Positions 8,449 to 17,619 of a stretch of DNA of 64,000 nucleotides are shown here, piece after piece; position 1 is the first letter of the stretch; each line of letters begins with the position of its first letter. The translations under genes were made by a program, and so were the position numbers. The DNA is from an uncultured Blautia sp. (GTDB taxonomy: Bacteria; Bacillota; Clostridia; Lachnospirales; Lachnospiraceae). The notes beneath the pieces are model-generated. The model searched no databases. It had not been told where the DNA came from and worked only from the letters and a program-made list of their open reading frames with translations. Location: contig NZ_CANTKB010000014.1 of assembly GCF_947654165.1 (NCBI RefSeq), forward strand, positions 30,800 to 94,799, given 5' to 3'.

Positions 8449-8665
8449 TGCAAAGGAAGTAAGAGAAGACCTGACAATAGAAGAATCCTTAAAGGAACTG
8501 GATGGGATTGTAGAACGTCTGGAAAGCAGGGAAATCTCTCTGGAGGATTCTTTTTCTATATATCAGAAGGGTATGGAGCTGCTGAGACAGTGCAGCAGCA
8601 AAATTGATACCGTTGAGAAAAAAATGTTGAAAATAAATGAAAATGGTGAATTCAGTGAATTTTAA
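8435..8665 (+). CDS. xseB: Exodeoxyribonuclease VII small subunit
   Basis: A 76-residue helical protein with the family core S-L-K-E-L-D-G-I-V-E-R-L-E and L-E-D-S-F-S-I-Y-Q-K-G-M-E-L. Several copies bind the C-terminal helices of XseA. The ATG at 8435 is preferred because AAGGAG lies 8 bases before it; the ATG at 8429 would be only 2 bases from it. It overlaps the end of xseA and the start of ispA. Confidence 0.93.
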   Translation: MTADNAKEVREDLTIEESLKELDGIVERLESREISLEDSFSIYQKGMELLRQCSSKIDTVEKKMLKINENGEFSEF

Positions 8666-9545
8666 AGAAGAATTAGAAAAAAGAACGCAGAATGCCTGGC
8701 AGGTCATTGAGTCCTATCTTCCGGAGGAAGATGGATTTTCCGGGACACTGGCTGAGGCGATGAATTATAGTATGAAAGCAGGCGGAAAACGTCTGCGTCC
8801 TGTGTTGATGTCAGCCATGTATGAGATGCTTGGAGGAAAATCAGAACTGGTGAAGCCATTTATGGCAGCTATAGAGATGATACACACCCATTCTCTGATC
8901 CATGATGATCTCCCTGCAATTGATAACGACCAATACAGGAGAGGGAAAAAAACCACACATGTGGTATATGGAGAATCTGCTGCCATTCTGGCGGGAGATG
9001 CCCTTTTAAATTACGCATATGAAACAGCATTTTGTGCCTTTGATCTGGTCAGACAGCCGGAAGAAATGCTTCGTGTGGCAAAGGCTTTGAAGATTCTGGG
9101 AGAAAAGACCGGAATCAGCGGTATGCTGGGTGGACAGGGCGTAGATGTTGAGAATGACGGAAGAACATTGTCCAGGAAAATGCTGGATTTTATATATGAG
9201 AATAAGACCTCTGCCCTGATTGAAGCGTCTCTTATGATAGGGGCTGTACTGGCAGGGGAAGAAAATCTGACTGAGATACAACAGATCGGAAGCAATATTG
9301 GGATCGCTTTCCAGATTCAGGACGATATTCTGGATGTGACCAGCAGCCAGGAAGAATTGGGAAAACCTGTGGGAAGTGATGAGAAGAACAATAAGACTAC
9401 CTATGTAACTCTGGAAGGTATTGAAAAAGCGGGAGAAGAGGTAAAGAAACTGACAGAACAGGCTGTGGAGCTTCTTTATCAGCTTCCGGGAGAAAAGGAA
9501 TTTCTGAAAGAAATCTTCCTTTATCTGTGTACCCGCAGAAAATAG
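8637..9545 (+). CDS. ispA: Farnesyl/geranyl diphosphate synthase
   Basis: A 302-residue all-helical polyprenyl synthase. The first aspartate-rich motif is D-D-L-P-A-I-D-N-D (with H-S-L-I-H before it) and the second is Q-I-Q-D-D-I-L-D; G-G-K-R-L-R-P marks the IPP site. It condenses DMAPP and IPP to geranyl and farnesyl diphosphate, feeding undecaprenyl and quinone routes, and sits directly before dxs of the same pathway. The start is uncertain: ATG 8637 lies inside xseB and lacks a ribosome site, while an in-frame GTG at 8655 has GGTGA 5 bases upstream and may be the true start. Confidence 0.93.
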   Translation: MKMVNSVNFKEELEKRTQNAWQVIESYLPEEDGFSGTLAEAMNYSMKAGGKRLRPVLMSAMYEMLGGKSELVKPFMAAIEMIHTHSLIHDDLPAIDNDQYRRGKKTTHVVYGESAAILAGDALLNYAYETAFCAFDLVRQPEEMLRVAKALKILGEKTGISGMLGGQGVDVENDGRTLSRKMLDFIYENKTSALIEASLMIGAVLAGEENLTEIQQIGSNIGIAFQIQDDILDVTSSQEELGKPVGSDEKNNKTTYVTLEGIEKAGEEVKKLTEQAVELLYQLPGEKEFLKEIFLYLCTRRK

Positions 9546-9558
9546 AGGTGCATGACAA

Positions 9559-11415
9559 ATGCTTTTAGAAAAAATTGAGAAAGCAAATGATATTAAAAAT
9601 ATTCCTGTGGAGCAGTTTCCGCAGCTCGCAGAGGAAATCCGGCAGTTTTTGCTGGAGCATTTGAGTAAGACAGGGGGGCATCTGGCATCCAATCTGGGTG
9701 CAGTAGAGCTTACCATGGCTCTGCATTATGTGTTCCGGCTTCCGGAGGATAAAATTATCTGGGATGTAGGTCATCAGTCCTATACTCACAAAATCCTCAC
9801 AGGAAGAAAAGAAGGATTTGAGCATCTTAGAATGCTGGGCGGAATGAGCGGATTTCCAAAACGCAGTGAAAGTGCCTGTGATGCCTTTGATACGGGGCAC
9901 AGTTCCACATCTATTTCAGCAGGAGTCGGATATGTATGTGCCAGAGATCTGCAGGAGCAGGATTATCATGTGATTTCCGTGATCGGGGACGGAGCACTTA
10001 CCGGTGGTATGGCATACGAAGCTTTAAATAATGCCTCATCTTTGAAAAAGAATTTTATTATCATCCTGAATGATAATGAAATGTCTATCTCAGAGAATGT
10101 AGGCGGTATTTCCAGCTATTTAAGCAATATGCGAACCGCAGAAGGCTATCACGGTCTGAAGACCGGAGTTAAAAACAGCTTGAACAAGATTCCCGGTATC
10201 GGTCCGGCTGCAGTGAAACAGATTCACAAGACAAAAGATACCATTAAACGTCTGGTCATTCCGGGAATGTTTTTTGAAGATATGGGCATTACCTATCTGG
10301 GACCGATAAACGGTCATGACTGCCATCGGATGATTCAGGTGTTTCAGGAAGCGAAAAAAGTACAGGGGCCTGTTCTGATTCATGTAAAAACAGAAAAAGG
10401 AAGAGGCTATGATCCTGCAATGCGTCATCCGGCCAGGTTCCACGGAACATCGGCTTTTGACCTGGAACACGGTCTTCCTGTCAGCAATTCCGGGAAAGCA
10501 AACTATACCGATATTTTTTCTACGGTTATGAGAAAATTCGGTGACCGTGAGGAAAAAGTGGTGGCTGTGACAGCAGCTATGCCTGACGGAACGGGACTGA
10601 AACGATTTAGAAATATGTTTCCGGAACGATTTTTTGATGTGGGGATTGCAGAAGAGCATGCAGTGACTTTTGCAGCAGGATTGGCATTGGGAGGCATGAT
10701 TCCCGTTGTGGCAGTATATTCTTCTTTCCTTCAAAGAGCGGTGGATCAGATTATAGAAGATGTATGTCTGCAGAACCTTCATGTGATATTTGCAGTAGAC
10801 CGTGCAGGCTTAGTGGGAAGTGATGGAGATACCCATCAGGGATGTTTTGATCTAACATACCTTTCTATGATTCCCAACATGACAGTTATGGCACCTAAGA
10901 ATAAATGGGAGCTGTCTGACATGATGAAATTTGCAGTGAAATATGACGGTCCTATTGCAATCCGATACCCAAGAGGCGAAGCTTATGACGGGCTGGAAGA
11001 ATATCGGGAGCCTGTCATAAAAGGACGCAGCGAAGTGATATATGAGGGAAAAGAGATTGCACTTCTGGCAGTGGGAAGTATGGTGAAAACAGCAGTGCAG
11101 GTTCGTGAGATGCTGTTACAGGACAATAGAATGCCGACTCTGGTAAATGCCAGATTTGTAAAACCTTTGGATGAAAAAATGTTGAGCAGCCTGGCACAGA
11201 ATCATAAACTTCTTGTTACCATGGAGGAAAATGTGGCAGCAGGAGGATTTGGCAGTCAGGTAGCTGCTTATATGCGAAAGGAACATCCGGAAGTAAAAGT
11301 GGTTACCATCGCACTTCCCGACTGTTTTATTGAGCACGGAAATCCGGAAAAATTAAAAGAAAAAGCAGGAATTGACGCAGTTTCTGTTTACGAGAAGATA
11401 AAGGAGGAGAAGTAG
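9559..11415 (+). CDS. dxs: 1-deoxy-D-xylulose-5-phosphate synthase
   Basis: A 618-residue thiamine-diphosphate enzyme making DXP from pyruvate and glyceraldehyde 3-phosphate, the entry step of the MEP isoprenoid pathway. Visible motifs: D-V-G-H-Q-S-Y-T-H-K-I-L-T-G-R, the ThDP motif G-D-G-A-L-T-G-G-M-A-Y-E-A-L-N-N, the catalytic glutamate in A-E-E-H-A-V-T-F-A-A-G, and the C-terminal transketolase domain. GAGGTG precedes the ATG. It is complete and of usual length, and abuts tlyA. Confidence 0.97.
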   Translation: MLLEKIEKANDIKNIPVEQFPQLAEEIRQFLLEHLSKTGGHLASNLGAVELTMALHYVFRLPEDKIIWDVGHQSYTHKILTGRKEGFEHLRMLGGMSGFPKRSESACDAFDTGHSSTSISAGVGYVCARDLQEQDYHVISVIGDGALTGGMAYEALNNASSLKKNFIIILNDNEMSISENVGGISSYLSNMRTAEGYHGLKTGVKNSLNKIPGIGPAAVKQIHKTKDTIKRLVIPGMFFEDMGITYLGPINGHDCHRMIQVFQEAKKVQGPVLIHVKTEKGRGYDPAMRHPARFHGTSAFDLEHGLPVSNSGKANYTDIFSTVMRKFGDREEKVVAVTAAMPDGTGLKRFRNMFPERFFDVGIAEEHAVTFAAGLALGGMIPVVAVYSSFLQRAVDQIIEDVCLQNLHVIFAVDRAGLVGSDGDTHQGCFDLTYLSMIPNMTVMAPKNKWELSDMMKFAVKYDGPIAIRYPRGEAYDGLEEYREPVIKGRSEVIYEGKEIALLAVGSMVKTAVQVREMLLQDNRMPTLVNARFVKPLDEKMLSSLAQNHKLLVTMEENVAAGGFGSQVAAYMRKEHPEVKVVTIALPDCFIEHGNPEKLKEKAGIDAVSVYEKIKEEK

Positions 11416-12222
11416 ATGAAGGAGCGTCTGGATGTCCTTCTGGTAAAACGTGGACTGGCAGTATCACGGGAAAAGGCAAAGGCTGTAATCATGTCAGGAA
11501 ATGTCTATGTGGAGAATCAGAAAGAGGATAAGGCCGGAACAATGTTCCAGGACACCGTAAATATTGAAGTAAGAGGCAGTACTCTAAAATATGTCAGCCG
11601 AGGCGGACTGAAGCTGGAAAAGGCCATGATACATTTCGGTGTAACCTTACAGGATAAGGTTTGTATGGATGTGGGCTCTTCTACAGGCGGATTTACGGAC
11701 TGTATGCTCCAAAACGGTGCAGTAAAAGTGTTTGCCATAGATGTAGGTCACGGACAGTTAGACTGGAAGCTCCGTAACGATGAGCGGGTAGTCTGTATGG
11801 AAAAAACAAACATCCGTTATGTAGTGCCGGAAGATCTGGGAGAAGCAGCAGATTTTTCCTCTATTGATGTGTCATTTATTTCTCTGACAAAGGTACTTCT
11901 TCCTGTGTACCATCTTTTAAAAGAAGACGGAGAAGTTGTCTGCCTGATTAAGCCTCAGTTTGAAGCAGGCAGGGAAAAAGTAGGGAAAAAGGGTGTAGTT
12001 CGTGATCCAAAAGTTCACAAAGAGGTCATTGAAAAAGTGATTTCTTATGGACAGAGCATAGGATATGCAACACTTCATCTGGAATATTCACCGATCAAAG
12101 GTCCGGAAGGAAATATAGAGTATCTCCTTCATTTAAAGAAGAAAACAGGAGATCTTCCCCAGGATGAAATCCTGGATGTGGATGGAATCGTTGCAAAGGC
12201 CCATGGAGAACTGGACAAATAA
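11416..12222 (+). CDS. tlyA: TlyA family rRNA 2'-O-methyltransferase
   Basis: A 268-residue protein. An N-terminal S4 RNA-binding domain (residues 1-60: R-L-D-V-L-L-V-K-R-G-L-A-V-S-R) is followed by an FtsJ-like methyltransferase domain with the SAM motif D-V-G-S-S-T-G-G-F-T-D-C and the catalytic-type lysines in the strand C-L-I-K-P-Q-F-E-A-G. Relatives methylate ribose of 16S/23S rRNA cytidines; the Bacillus name is YqxC. The ATG directly follows the dxs stop, with GGAGGAGA inside the dxs end as ribosome site. Confidence 0.92.
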   Translation: MKERLDVLLVKRGLAVSREKAKAVIMSGNVYVENQKEDKAGTMFQDTVNIEVRGSTLKYVSRGGLKLEKAMIHFGVTLQDKVCMDVGSSTGGFTDCMLQNGAVKVFAIDVGHGQLDWKLRNDERVVCMEKTNIRYVVPEDLGEAADFSSIDVSFISLTKVLLPVYHLLKEDGEVVCLIKPQFEAGREKVGKKGVVRDPKVHKEVIEKVISYGQSIGYATLHLEYSPIKGPEGNIEYLLHLKKKTGDLPQDEILDVDGIVAKAHGELDK

Positions 12223-12224
12223 TT

Positions 12225-13085
12225 ATGAATAAATTTTATATTATAGCAAACAGTGAGAAAGATGAGGGAATGCAGGTGGCTGCAATGACTGCCCGTTATC
12301 TGGAAGCACATGGATGCTCCTGCATTATCCGTCCGGCCACTTCCGGTGTCAGAGAGCCGTTTCACCATTATACGGATATCAGTGGTATTCCGGAAAATGT
12401 GGAATGTGTGATTGTTCTTGGAGGAGACGGAACCTTGCTGCAGGCAGCCAGGGATGTGGTCAGCCGTCAGATACCGCTTCTTGGAATTAATCTGGGAACC
12501 CTGGGATATCTGGCTGAGATAGACCGGGAGTCCATAGAACCGGCGTTAAACCATCTTATGGCAGATGAATATGTGCTGGAAAGCCGTATGATGTTAAGTG
12601 GAAAAGTTTATCATAATGGTGAAGTAGTGGCAGAGGATGTGGCTTTAAATGACATTGTCATTGGCAGAGACGGTCCCTTGCGTGTCATTGGTTTTAATAA
12701 TTACGTCAACGGAGAATTTTTAAATGCTTACAAAGCAGATGGAATCATTATATCTACGGCGACAGGTTCTACGGGGTACAGTCTTTCTGCAGGAGGACCG
12801 ATCGTATCACCGGAAACCTATATTATGATCATGACACCTGTGGCACCTCATACCTTAAATACCAGAAGTATTATTTTTCCGGCAGGGGATGAGATCGCAG
12901 TAGAAATCACCCATGGAGTACAGCCGGGACAAGGCAAGGCCATTGCTTCTTTTGACGGAGACACGAATATCTCTATGACCGTGGGAGATAAAGTAGTTAT
13001 TCGTCGCTCAGACAGAGATACTAAAATAGTAAAAATCAGCAATATCAGCTTTTTAGAGGTACTCCGGAAAAAAATGAAAAATTAG
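12225..13085 (+). CDS. nadK: NAD kinase
   Basis: A 286-residue ATP-NAD kinase making NADP. Motifs are G-G-D-G-T-L-L-Q-A (about residues 66-74), N-L-G-T-L-G-Y-L-A-E, the conserved N-D in L-N-D-I-V-I and T-A-T-G-S-T-G-Y-S-L-S-A-G-G-P. It starts 2 bases after tlyA ends, and there is little ribosome-site sequence beyond the GGAGAA within tlyA, so translational coupling is likely. Confidence 0.95.
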   Translation: MNKFYIIANSEKDEGMQVAAMTARYLEAHGCSCIIRPATSGVREPFHHYTDISGIPENVECVIVLGGDGTLLQAARDVVSRQIPLLGINLGTLGYLAEIDRESIEPALNHLMADEYVLESRMMLSGKVYHNGEVVAEDVALNDIVIGRDGPLRVIGFNNYVNGEFLNAYKADGIIISTATGSTGYSLSAGGPIVSPETYIMIMTPVAPHTLNTRSIIFPAGDEIAVEITHGVQPGQGKAIASFDGDTNISMTVGDKVVIRRSDRDTKIVKISNISFLEVLRKKMKN

Positions 13086-13098
13086 CAGGAGGATGAAA

Positions 13099-13551
13099 AT
13101 GAAGATTGCCAGACATTCAAAAATTATTGAATTGATACAGCAATATGATATTGAAACTCAGGAAGAACTGGCTGCACGTCTGAATGCTGCAGGATTCAAG
13201 GTGACTCAGGCAACCGTGTCCAGAGACATCCGAGAGTTGAAACTTATGAAGGTTGCACGGCATGGTGGGGGTTCTAAGTATACCATTATGACTGCAAAGG
13301 ATACGCCTGACAGTGAAAAATATATCAGGGTACTCAGAGAAGCGTTTTTGTCTATGGATGTGGCTCAGAATATATTAGTCATTAAGACTCCTTCCGGAAT
13401 GGCAAATGCAGCGGCAGCAGCCTTGGACCATATGAATCTTCAGGAAATCGTGGGAAGCCTTGCAGGTGATGACACCATAGCCTGTTTCAGCAAAAGCCTG
13501 GAGGATACCATGGCGTTGATGAATAAAATCAGAAAAATCATTCATGCATAG
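13099..13551 (+). CDS. argR: Arginine repressor ArgR/AhrC
   Basis: A 150-residue regulator. A winged helix (residues 1-70, with Q-A-T-V-S-R-D-I-R-E-L as recognition helix) is joined to an arginine-binding oligomerisation domain ending G-S-L-A-G-D-D-T-I-A. As a hexamer with arginine it binds ARG boxes. A matching box lies before the amino-acid transporter at 42730-42747. The ATG at 13099 is chosen (AGGAGG 6 bases upstream) over the ATG at 13093, which directly abuts that site. The position before recN is conserved in Firmicutes. Confidence 0.95.
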   Translation: MKIARHSKIIELIQQYDIETQEELAARLNAAGFKVTQATVSRDIRELKLMKVARHGGGSKYTIMTAKDTPDSEKYIRVLREAFLSMDVAQNILVIKTPSGMANAAAAALDHMNLQEIVGSLAGDDTIACFSKSLEDTMALMNKIRKIIHA

Positions 13552-13573
13552 ATAGAAAAGGAAGTGCTCCGAA

Positions 13574-15259
13574 ATGTTAGTACATTTACATGTCAAAAAT
13601 CTGGCATTGATAGAAGAAGCAGAGGTGGATTTTGAAGAAGGACTGAATATCCTCACAGGAGAGACAGGAGCCGGAAAATCCATTCTCATAGGTTCTGTAA
13701 ATCTGGCTCTGGGTCAGAAAATGCCAAAAGGGATGATAAGGGAAGGAGCCGGAAATGCCCTTGCTGAACTGGTATTTCAGGTGCGGCCTGATACAGAAGA
13801 AAAGTTAAAAGAATTAGGAGTCTATCCGGAAGACGGTCAGGTGATCATTTCCAGGAAAATTACCGGAAGCAGGAGCATCAGCAAGATTAACGGGGAAACC
13901 TGTACGGCATCCAGTATTCGGAAAATTGCCGCATTGCTTCTTGATGTCCACGGACAGCATGAGCATCAGTCGCTGCTTTACCCGGAAAAACAGATGGAAA
14001 TTCTGGATGATTATGGGCAGAAAGAAATCCTTCCGCAAAAAGAAAAGGTAAAAGGTATTTATCAGGAATACAGTCAGATAAAAAAAGAACTGGACAGTTA
14101 TCAGATAGACGAAGAGCACAGAAGAAGAGAAATCAGTTTTCTGGAATATGAGATCCAGGAGATTCAGGAGGCAGCATTAAAACCAAAAGAGGATGAAGAA
14201 CTTGAAACTGCCTACAGAAAGCTTTCAAACAGCAGGCAGATTACAGAAAGTCTGGGGACTGCGTATCAGCTTACCGGATATGAGCAGGAGGGAGGCGGTC
14301 AGCAGGTCGGCAGAGCTCTGCAGAGACTCTCTCAGATATCTGGATATGATAAAAGTCTGGAAGATTTGTATTGTATGCTGAATGATATAGACAGTCTGCT
14401 CAATGACTTTAACCGGGAGATTTCCTCTTATCTGTCTGAGTTTGTTTTTTCAGAAGAAGAGTTTCTGCAGATAGAGACAAGATTGGATCTGCTCAATCAT
14501 TTAAAATCAAAATACGGACAGACTATTCCTGAGATTTTAGCATACAAAGAAGAAAAAGAAAAAAATCTGGAAAAGCTGGTACATTTTCAGGAGCAGAAAG
14601 AAGCTTTGGAGCAGGAATTAGATAAAAAGACAGCAGAGCTTCGGTATGCCAGTGAAAAGCTGACACAGCTTAGAAAAACATGGGCAAAAGAGTTGGAAAA
14701 ACAAATCATTGTGGGACTGCAGGATTTAAATTTCCTAAATGTAGAATTTGAAATCGGTTTTCAGAAAAAAGAACAGTTTACTTCTCAGGGTACAGATCAA
14801 ATCTGCTTTCTGATTTCCACCAATCCGGGAGAAACGGTGCGGGAATTATCAAAAGTAGTGTCCGGCGGAGAGCTTTCGAGAATTATGCTGGCGATCAAAA
14901 CACTGATGGCAGATAAGGACGATACAGAAACATTGATTTTTGATGAGATTGATACAGGAATCAGTGGAAGAACGGCACAGAAGGTGGCTGAGAAAATGTC
15001 AGCTATCGGCCGGTCACGCCAGGTTCTCTGCATCACACATCTGCCCCAGATTGCATCTCAGGCTAATAGTCATTATCTGATTGAAAAAAATGTGGAAAAT
15101 ATGGAGACAAGTACCAGCATCCGGGCTCTTTCTTATGATGAATCAGTGGAAGAACTGGCAAGAATGTTGGGCGGAGTTAAAATAACACAGGCAGTTTTAG
15201 AAAATGCAGCCGAAATGAAAGATTTGGCACAGCAACAAAAAAATACAAGAGTGAAATAG
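13574..15259 (+). CDS. recN: DNA repair ATPase RecN
   Basis: A 561-residue SMC-like protein. Walker A G-E-T-G-A-G-K-S-I-L near the N-terminus, a long coiled coil (about residues 150-370), then the ABC signature V-S-G-G-E-L-S-R-I-M-L-A-I-K and Walker B L-I-F-D-E-I-D-T-G-I-S-G. It acts in repair of double-strand breaks with RecA. No LexA-like site was seen at its start; it appears transcribed with argR. Confidence 0.96.
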   Translation: MLVHLHVKNLALIEEAEVDFEEGLNILTGETGAGKSILIGSVNLALGQKMPKGMIREGAGNALAELVFQVRPDTEEKLKELGVYPEDGQVIISRKITGSRSISKINGETCTASSIRKIAALLLDVHGQHEHQSLLYPEKQMEILDDYGQKEILPQKEKVKGIYQEYSQIKKELDSYQIDEEHRRREISFLEYEIQEIQEAALKPKEDEELETAYRKLSNSRQITESLGTAYQLTGYEQEGGGQQVGRALQRLSQISGYDKSLEDLYCMLNDIDSLLNDFNREISSYLSEFVFSEEEFLQIETRLDLLNHLKSKYGQTIPEILAYKEEKEKNLEKLVHFQEQKEALEQELDKKTAELRYASEKLTQLRKTWAKELEKQIIVGLQDLNFLNVEFEIGFQKKEQFTSQGTDQICFLISTNPGETVRELSKVVSGGELSRIMLAIKTLMADKDDTETLIFDEIDTGISGRTAQKVAEKMSAIGRSRQVLCITHLPQIASQANSHYLIEKNVENMETSTSIRALSYDESVEELARMLGGVKITQAVLENAAEMKDLAQQQKNTRVK

Positions 15260-15277
15260 ACAAAAGTTCACATACTA

Positions 15278-15306
15278 AAAAGGTACACAAAGGTGTATCT
15301 TTTTTT
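15278..15306 (+). terminator. Terminator between recN and spoIVB
   Basis: AGGTACAC (15281-15288) pairs with GTGTATCT (15293-15300) across a 4-base loop, with a 7-base T-run. It separates the housekeeping operon from the sporulation gene, as expected if spoIVB has its own sporulation promoter. Confidence 0.75.
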
Positions 15307-15354
15307 GTGGCAAAAACCAGTATTTTTAATAAAAATGAGAAAGGATGTGATTTT

Positions 15355-16548
15355 TTGTCTAAAAAACGTAATTATCGCCTCTTTCTTTTCGTATTATTAT
15401 TAGCGGATATGTTGGCTGCAGGCGGTCTGGGGATTCTCAGACTGAAAGAGGCTATTCCGGATACGGTTTATATCCGTGCAGGACAGGATGCTGGTCTTGA
15501 AGAGTTTTTAGACCTGCCTTTGGTAACTTATCCGGAAAGCATTGGTGCCTCGGAGAACGGAAGTTATCAGATTCCATGTTCTTTTCTGGGAATAGTTCCA
15601 CTGAAACAGGTAGAGGTGAAGACGGTAGAAGATAAGGAATTGTCTGTCTGTGGAATACCGGTGGGACTGTATATGGAAACACAGGGGGTTCTCATTGTTG
15701 ATACAGGAGAAATCATGGGACAGGATGGGGTTTTAAGAGAACCGGCTGCGAATATTGCAAAAGCAGGCGATTATATTTTGGAAGTGAATGGCTGCCCTGT
15801 CACAAGAAAAAAACAGTTGATCAGCGAAATCCAGGAAAGTCAGGGGGAAACCATGAAGCTTCTTGTCAGCCGGAAAGGAGAAGCAATTCCTCTTTCACTG
15901 GATCCGGTACAGACAGGAGAGGAGGAATACAAACTGGGAATCTGGGTGAGAGATAATACCCAGGGAATCGGAACTATGACGTATATCGAAGAAGATGGTA
16001 CATTTGGTGCTCTTGGTCATGGAATCAGTGATACAGATACAGGTGAACTGTTAGATGTATCCGGAGGGGAACTTTACCAGGCACAGATTCTTTCGATTAT
16101 GAAAGGTGCAAAAGGAACACCGGGAGAGTTATCAGGATATATTGAATATCAGGATCAGAAAAAGTTAGGGAAGATTACGACCAATACGGAGAAAGGGATT
16201 TTCGGAAAAATATCCAATCCCCAGCAATGGCCGGTGATACAGGCAAAAGTAGGATATAAACAGGAAGTGAAAGAAGGAAAAGCAGAAATCGTAACCGACC
16301 TTGGAGATGGTGCAAAAACCTATGAAATTCTCATAACAGATATTTATAAAGAACGCTCAGACACCAATAAAGCCTTTGAAATCCAGGTGACAGATTCCCG
16401 TCTGCTTGCAAAAACAGGAGGAATTGTCCAGGGGATGAGTGGAAGCCCTGTACTGCAGAATGGAAAAATCATAGGAGCCGTGACCCATGTATTTGTCCGT
16501 GATCCGGCAAAAGGATACGGCATCTTTATAGAGAATATGTTGTGGTAA
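15355..16548 (+). CDS. spoIVB: SpoIVB serine peptidase (PDZ, S55)
   Basis: About 397 residues. An N-terminal membrane anchor (F-L-F-V-L-L-L-A-D-M-L-A-A-G) is followed by a PDZ domain (about residues 95-180, A-G-D-Y-I-L-E-V-N-G) and the S55 protease domain with G-H-G-I-S-D (histidine) and G-M-S-G-S-P-V-L (catalytic serine near residue 362). Secreted from the forespore, SpoIVB triggers sigma-K activation through BofA/SpoIVFA in Bacillus. The TTG at 15355 has AAAGGATG upstream; an in-frame GTG at 15307 falls at the end of the terminator and is less likely. No clear sigma-G promoter was seen in the 48 bases before it. Confidence 0.9.
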   Translation: MSKKRNYRLFLFVLLLADMLAAGGLGILRLKEAIPDTVYIRAGQDAGLEEFLDLPLVTYPESIGASENGSYQIPCSFLGIVPLKQVEVKTVEDKELSVCGIPVGLYMETQGVLIVDTGEIMGQDGVLREPAANIAKAGDYILEVNGCPVTRKKQLISEIQESQGETMKLLVSRKGEAIPLSLDPVQTGEEEYKLGIWVRDNTQGIGTMTYIEEDGTFGALGHGISDTDTGELLDVSGGELYQAQILSIMKGAKGTPGELSGYIEYQDQKKLGKITTNTEKGIFGKISNPQQWPVIQAKVGYKQEVKEGKAEIVTDLGDGAKTYEILITDIYKERSDTNKAFEIQVTDSRLLAKTGGIVQGMSGSPVLQNGKIIGAVTHVFVRDPAKGYGIFIENMLW

Positions 16549-16550
16549 GG

Positions 16551-16557
16551 TGTCGAA
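16551..16557 (+). promoter_or_regulatory. Candidate Spo0A box upstream of spo0A
   Basis: TGTCGAA is an exact match to the core 0A box and lies 2 bases after the spoIVB stop, about 81 bases before the spo0A -35. Autoregulation by Spo0A~P is known in Bacillus. A single heptamer match carries limited weight. Confidence 0.5.
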
Positions 16558-16637
16558 AATTGTGCGTTTAAAAGCAAAAAATGTAGAATCAATAAACAAA
16601 TTATCAGATATAAAGATAAATTGTAAGATGATTCTCC

Positions 16638-16666
16638 TTGATTTGCATAGGAACTGATAATATAAT
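16638..16666 (+). promoter_or_regulatory. Sigma-A type promoter of spo0A
   Basis: TTGATT (16638-16643) and TATAAT (16661-16666) are separated by 17 bases. An untranslated leader of about 80 bases follows, in which ATGACG (16682-16687) can pair with CGTCAT (16704-16709). Confidence 0.7.
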
Positions 16667-16753
16667 ACTAATAGTCTTCAGGATGACGATTCAAAAGGGC
16701 GCCCGTCATATGCTGGAGAAAAGAGTTGTAACAAAAAAGATGGAGGATAAGTA

Positions 16754-17548
16754 ATGGAGAAGTTAAATGTCGCTATAGCAGATGATAATGAGAAAATGTT
16801 AGATTTGCTGGGGAACCTGATTAATGAAGACAAAGAGCTGGAGTTAGTAGGTCATGCTAATAACGGCGCCGGACTATACGATATCATAAAAGAAAAAGAA
16901 CCGGATGTTGTACTTTTGGATATTATTATGCCGCAGGTAGATGGACTCACTGTTATGGAAAGAGTGGGAAAAGATACGAATTTAAAGAAACATCCAGCTT
17001 TTATTGTCGTATCTGCTGTAGGACAGGAACAGATTACAGAAGACGCCTTCCAGTTAGGAGCAAATTATTATATCTTGAAACCATTTGATAATAACATGCT
17101 GCTTTCCAGAATTAAACACGTACGCCAGGCAGGGCAGGAGAAAAAAAGAGAACTGAAAAAAGTAAATGCTTATGAAAACAGCAGTGGTTATTTTGAGAGA
17201 AATCTGGAAGCTGACGTTACCAATATTATCCATGAAATCGGTGTTCCGGCACATATCAAGGGATATCAGTATTTAAGGGATGCCATTATTTTATCTGTGA
17301 ATGATTTGGAAATGCTCAATTCCATCACAAAGATTCTGTATCCTACGATTGCCAAGAAACATCAGACAACGCCAAGCAGGGTGGAGCGTGCCATCCGTCA
17401 TGCCATTGAGGTGGCCTGGAGCAGAGGAAAAATGGATACCATTGATGAGTTATTTGGTTATACGGTAAGCACAGGAAAAGGAAAACCGACAAATTCTGAA
17501 TTTATTGCACTAATTGCAGATAAAATCCGACTGGAATACAAAAAATAG
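16754..17548 (+). CDS. spo0A: Sporulation master regulator Spo0A
   Basis: A 264-residue response regulator. The receiver domain (1-120) has the acid pair D-D-N-E, phospho-acceptor D56 in L-L-D-I-I-M-P, and K-P-F. The C-terminal DNA-binding domain (about 145-264) has the family core H-E-I-G-V-P-A-H-I-K-G-Y-Q-Y-L-R, T-P-S-R-V-E-R-A-I-R-H-A-I-E and the recognition region. It is the top regulator of entry to sporulation. No Spo0F or Spo0B is present here; in Clostridia orphan kinases phosphorylate Spo0A directly. A GGAGG site precedes the ATG. Confidence 0.98.
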   Translation: MEKLNVAIADDNEKMLDLLGNLINEDKELELVGHANNGAGLYDIIKEKEPDVVLLDIIMPQVDGLTVMERVGKDTNLKKHPAFIVVSAVGQEQITEDAFQLGANYYILKPFDNNMLLSRIKHVRQAGQEKKRELKKVNAYENSSGYFERNLEADVTNIIHEIGVPAHIKGYQYLRDAIILSVNDLEMLNSITKILYPTIAKKHQTTPSRVERAIRHAIEVAWSRGKMDTIDELFGYTVSTGKGKPTNSEFIALIADKIRLEYKK

Positions 17549-17619
17549 CATAAAGAACTTTCCTTTGCTGAAAAAATGGGGTATAATATTTGTATGAATC
17601 TGGCAAGGAGGGTATTTTG

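Noticed and set aside
9006..9716. Antisense 236-codon open frame
   Set aside because: Lies across ispA and dxs, both certain; Ser/Phe/His-rich shadow composition.
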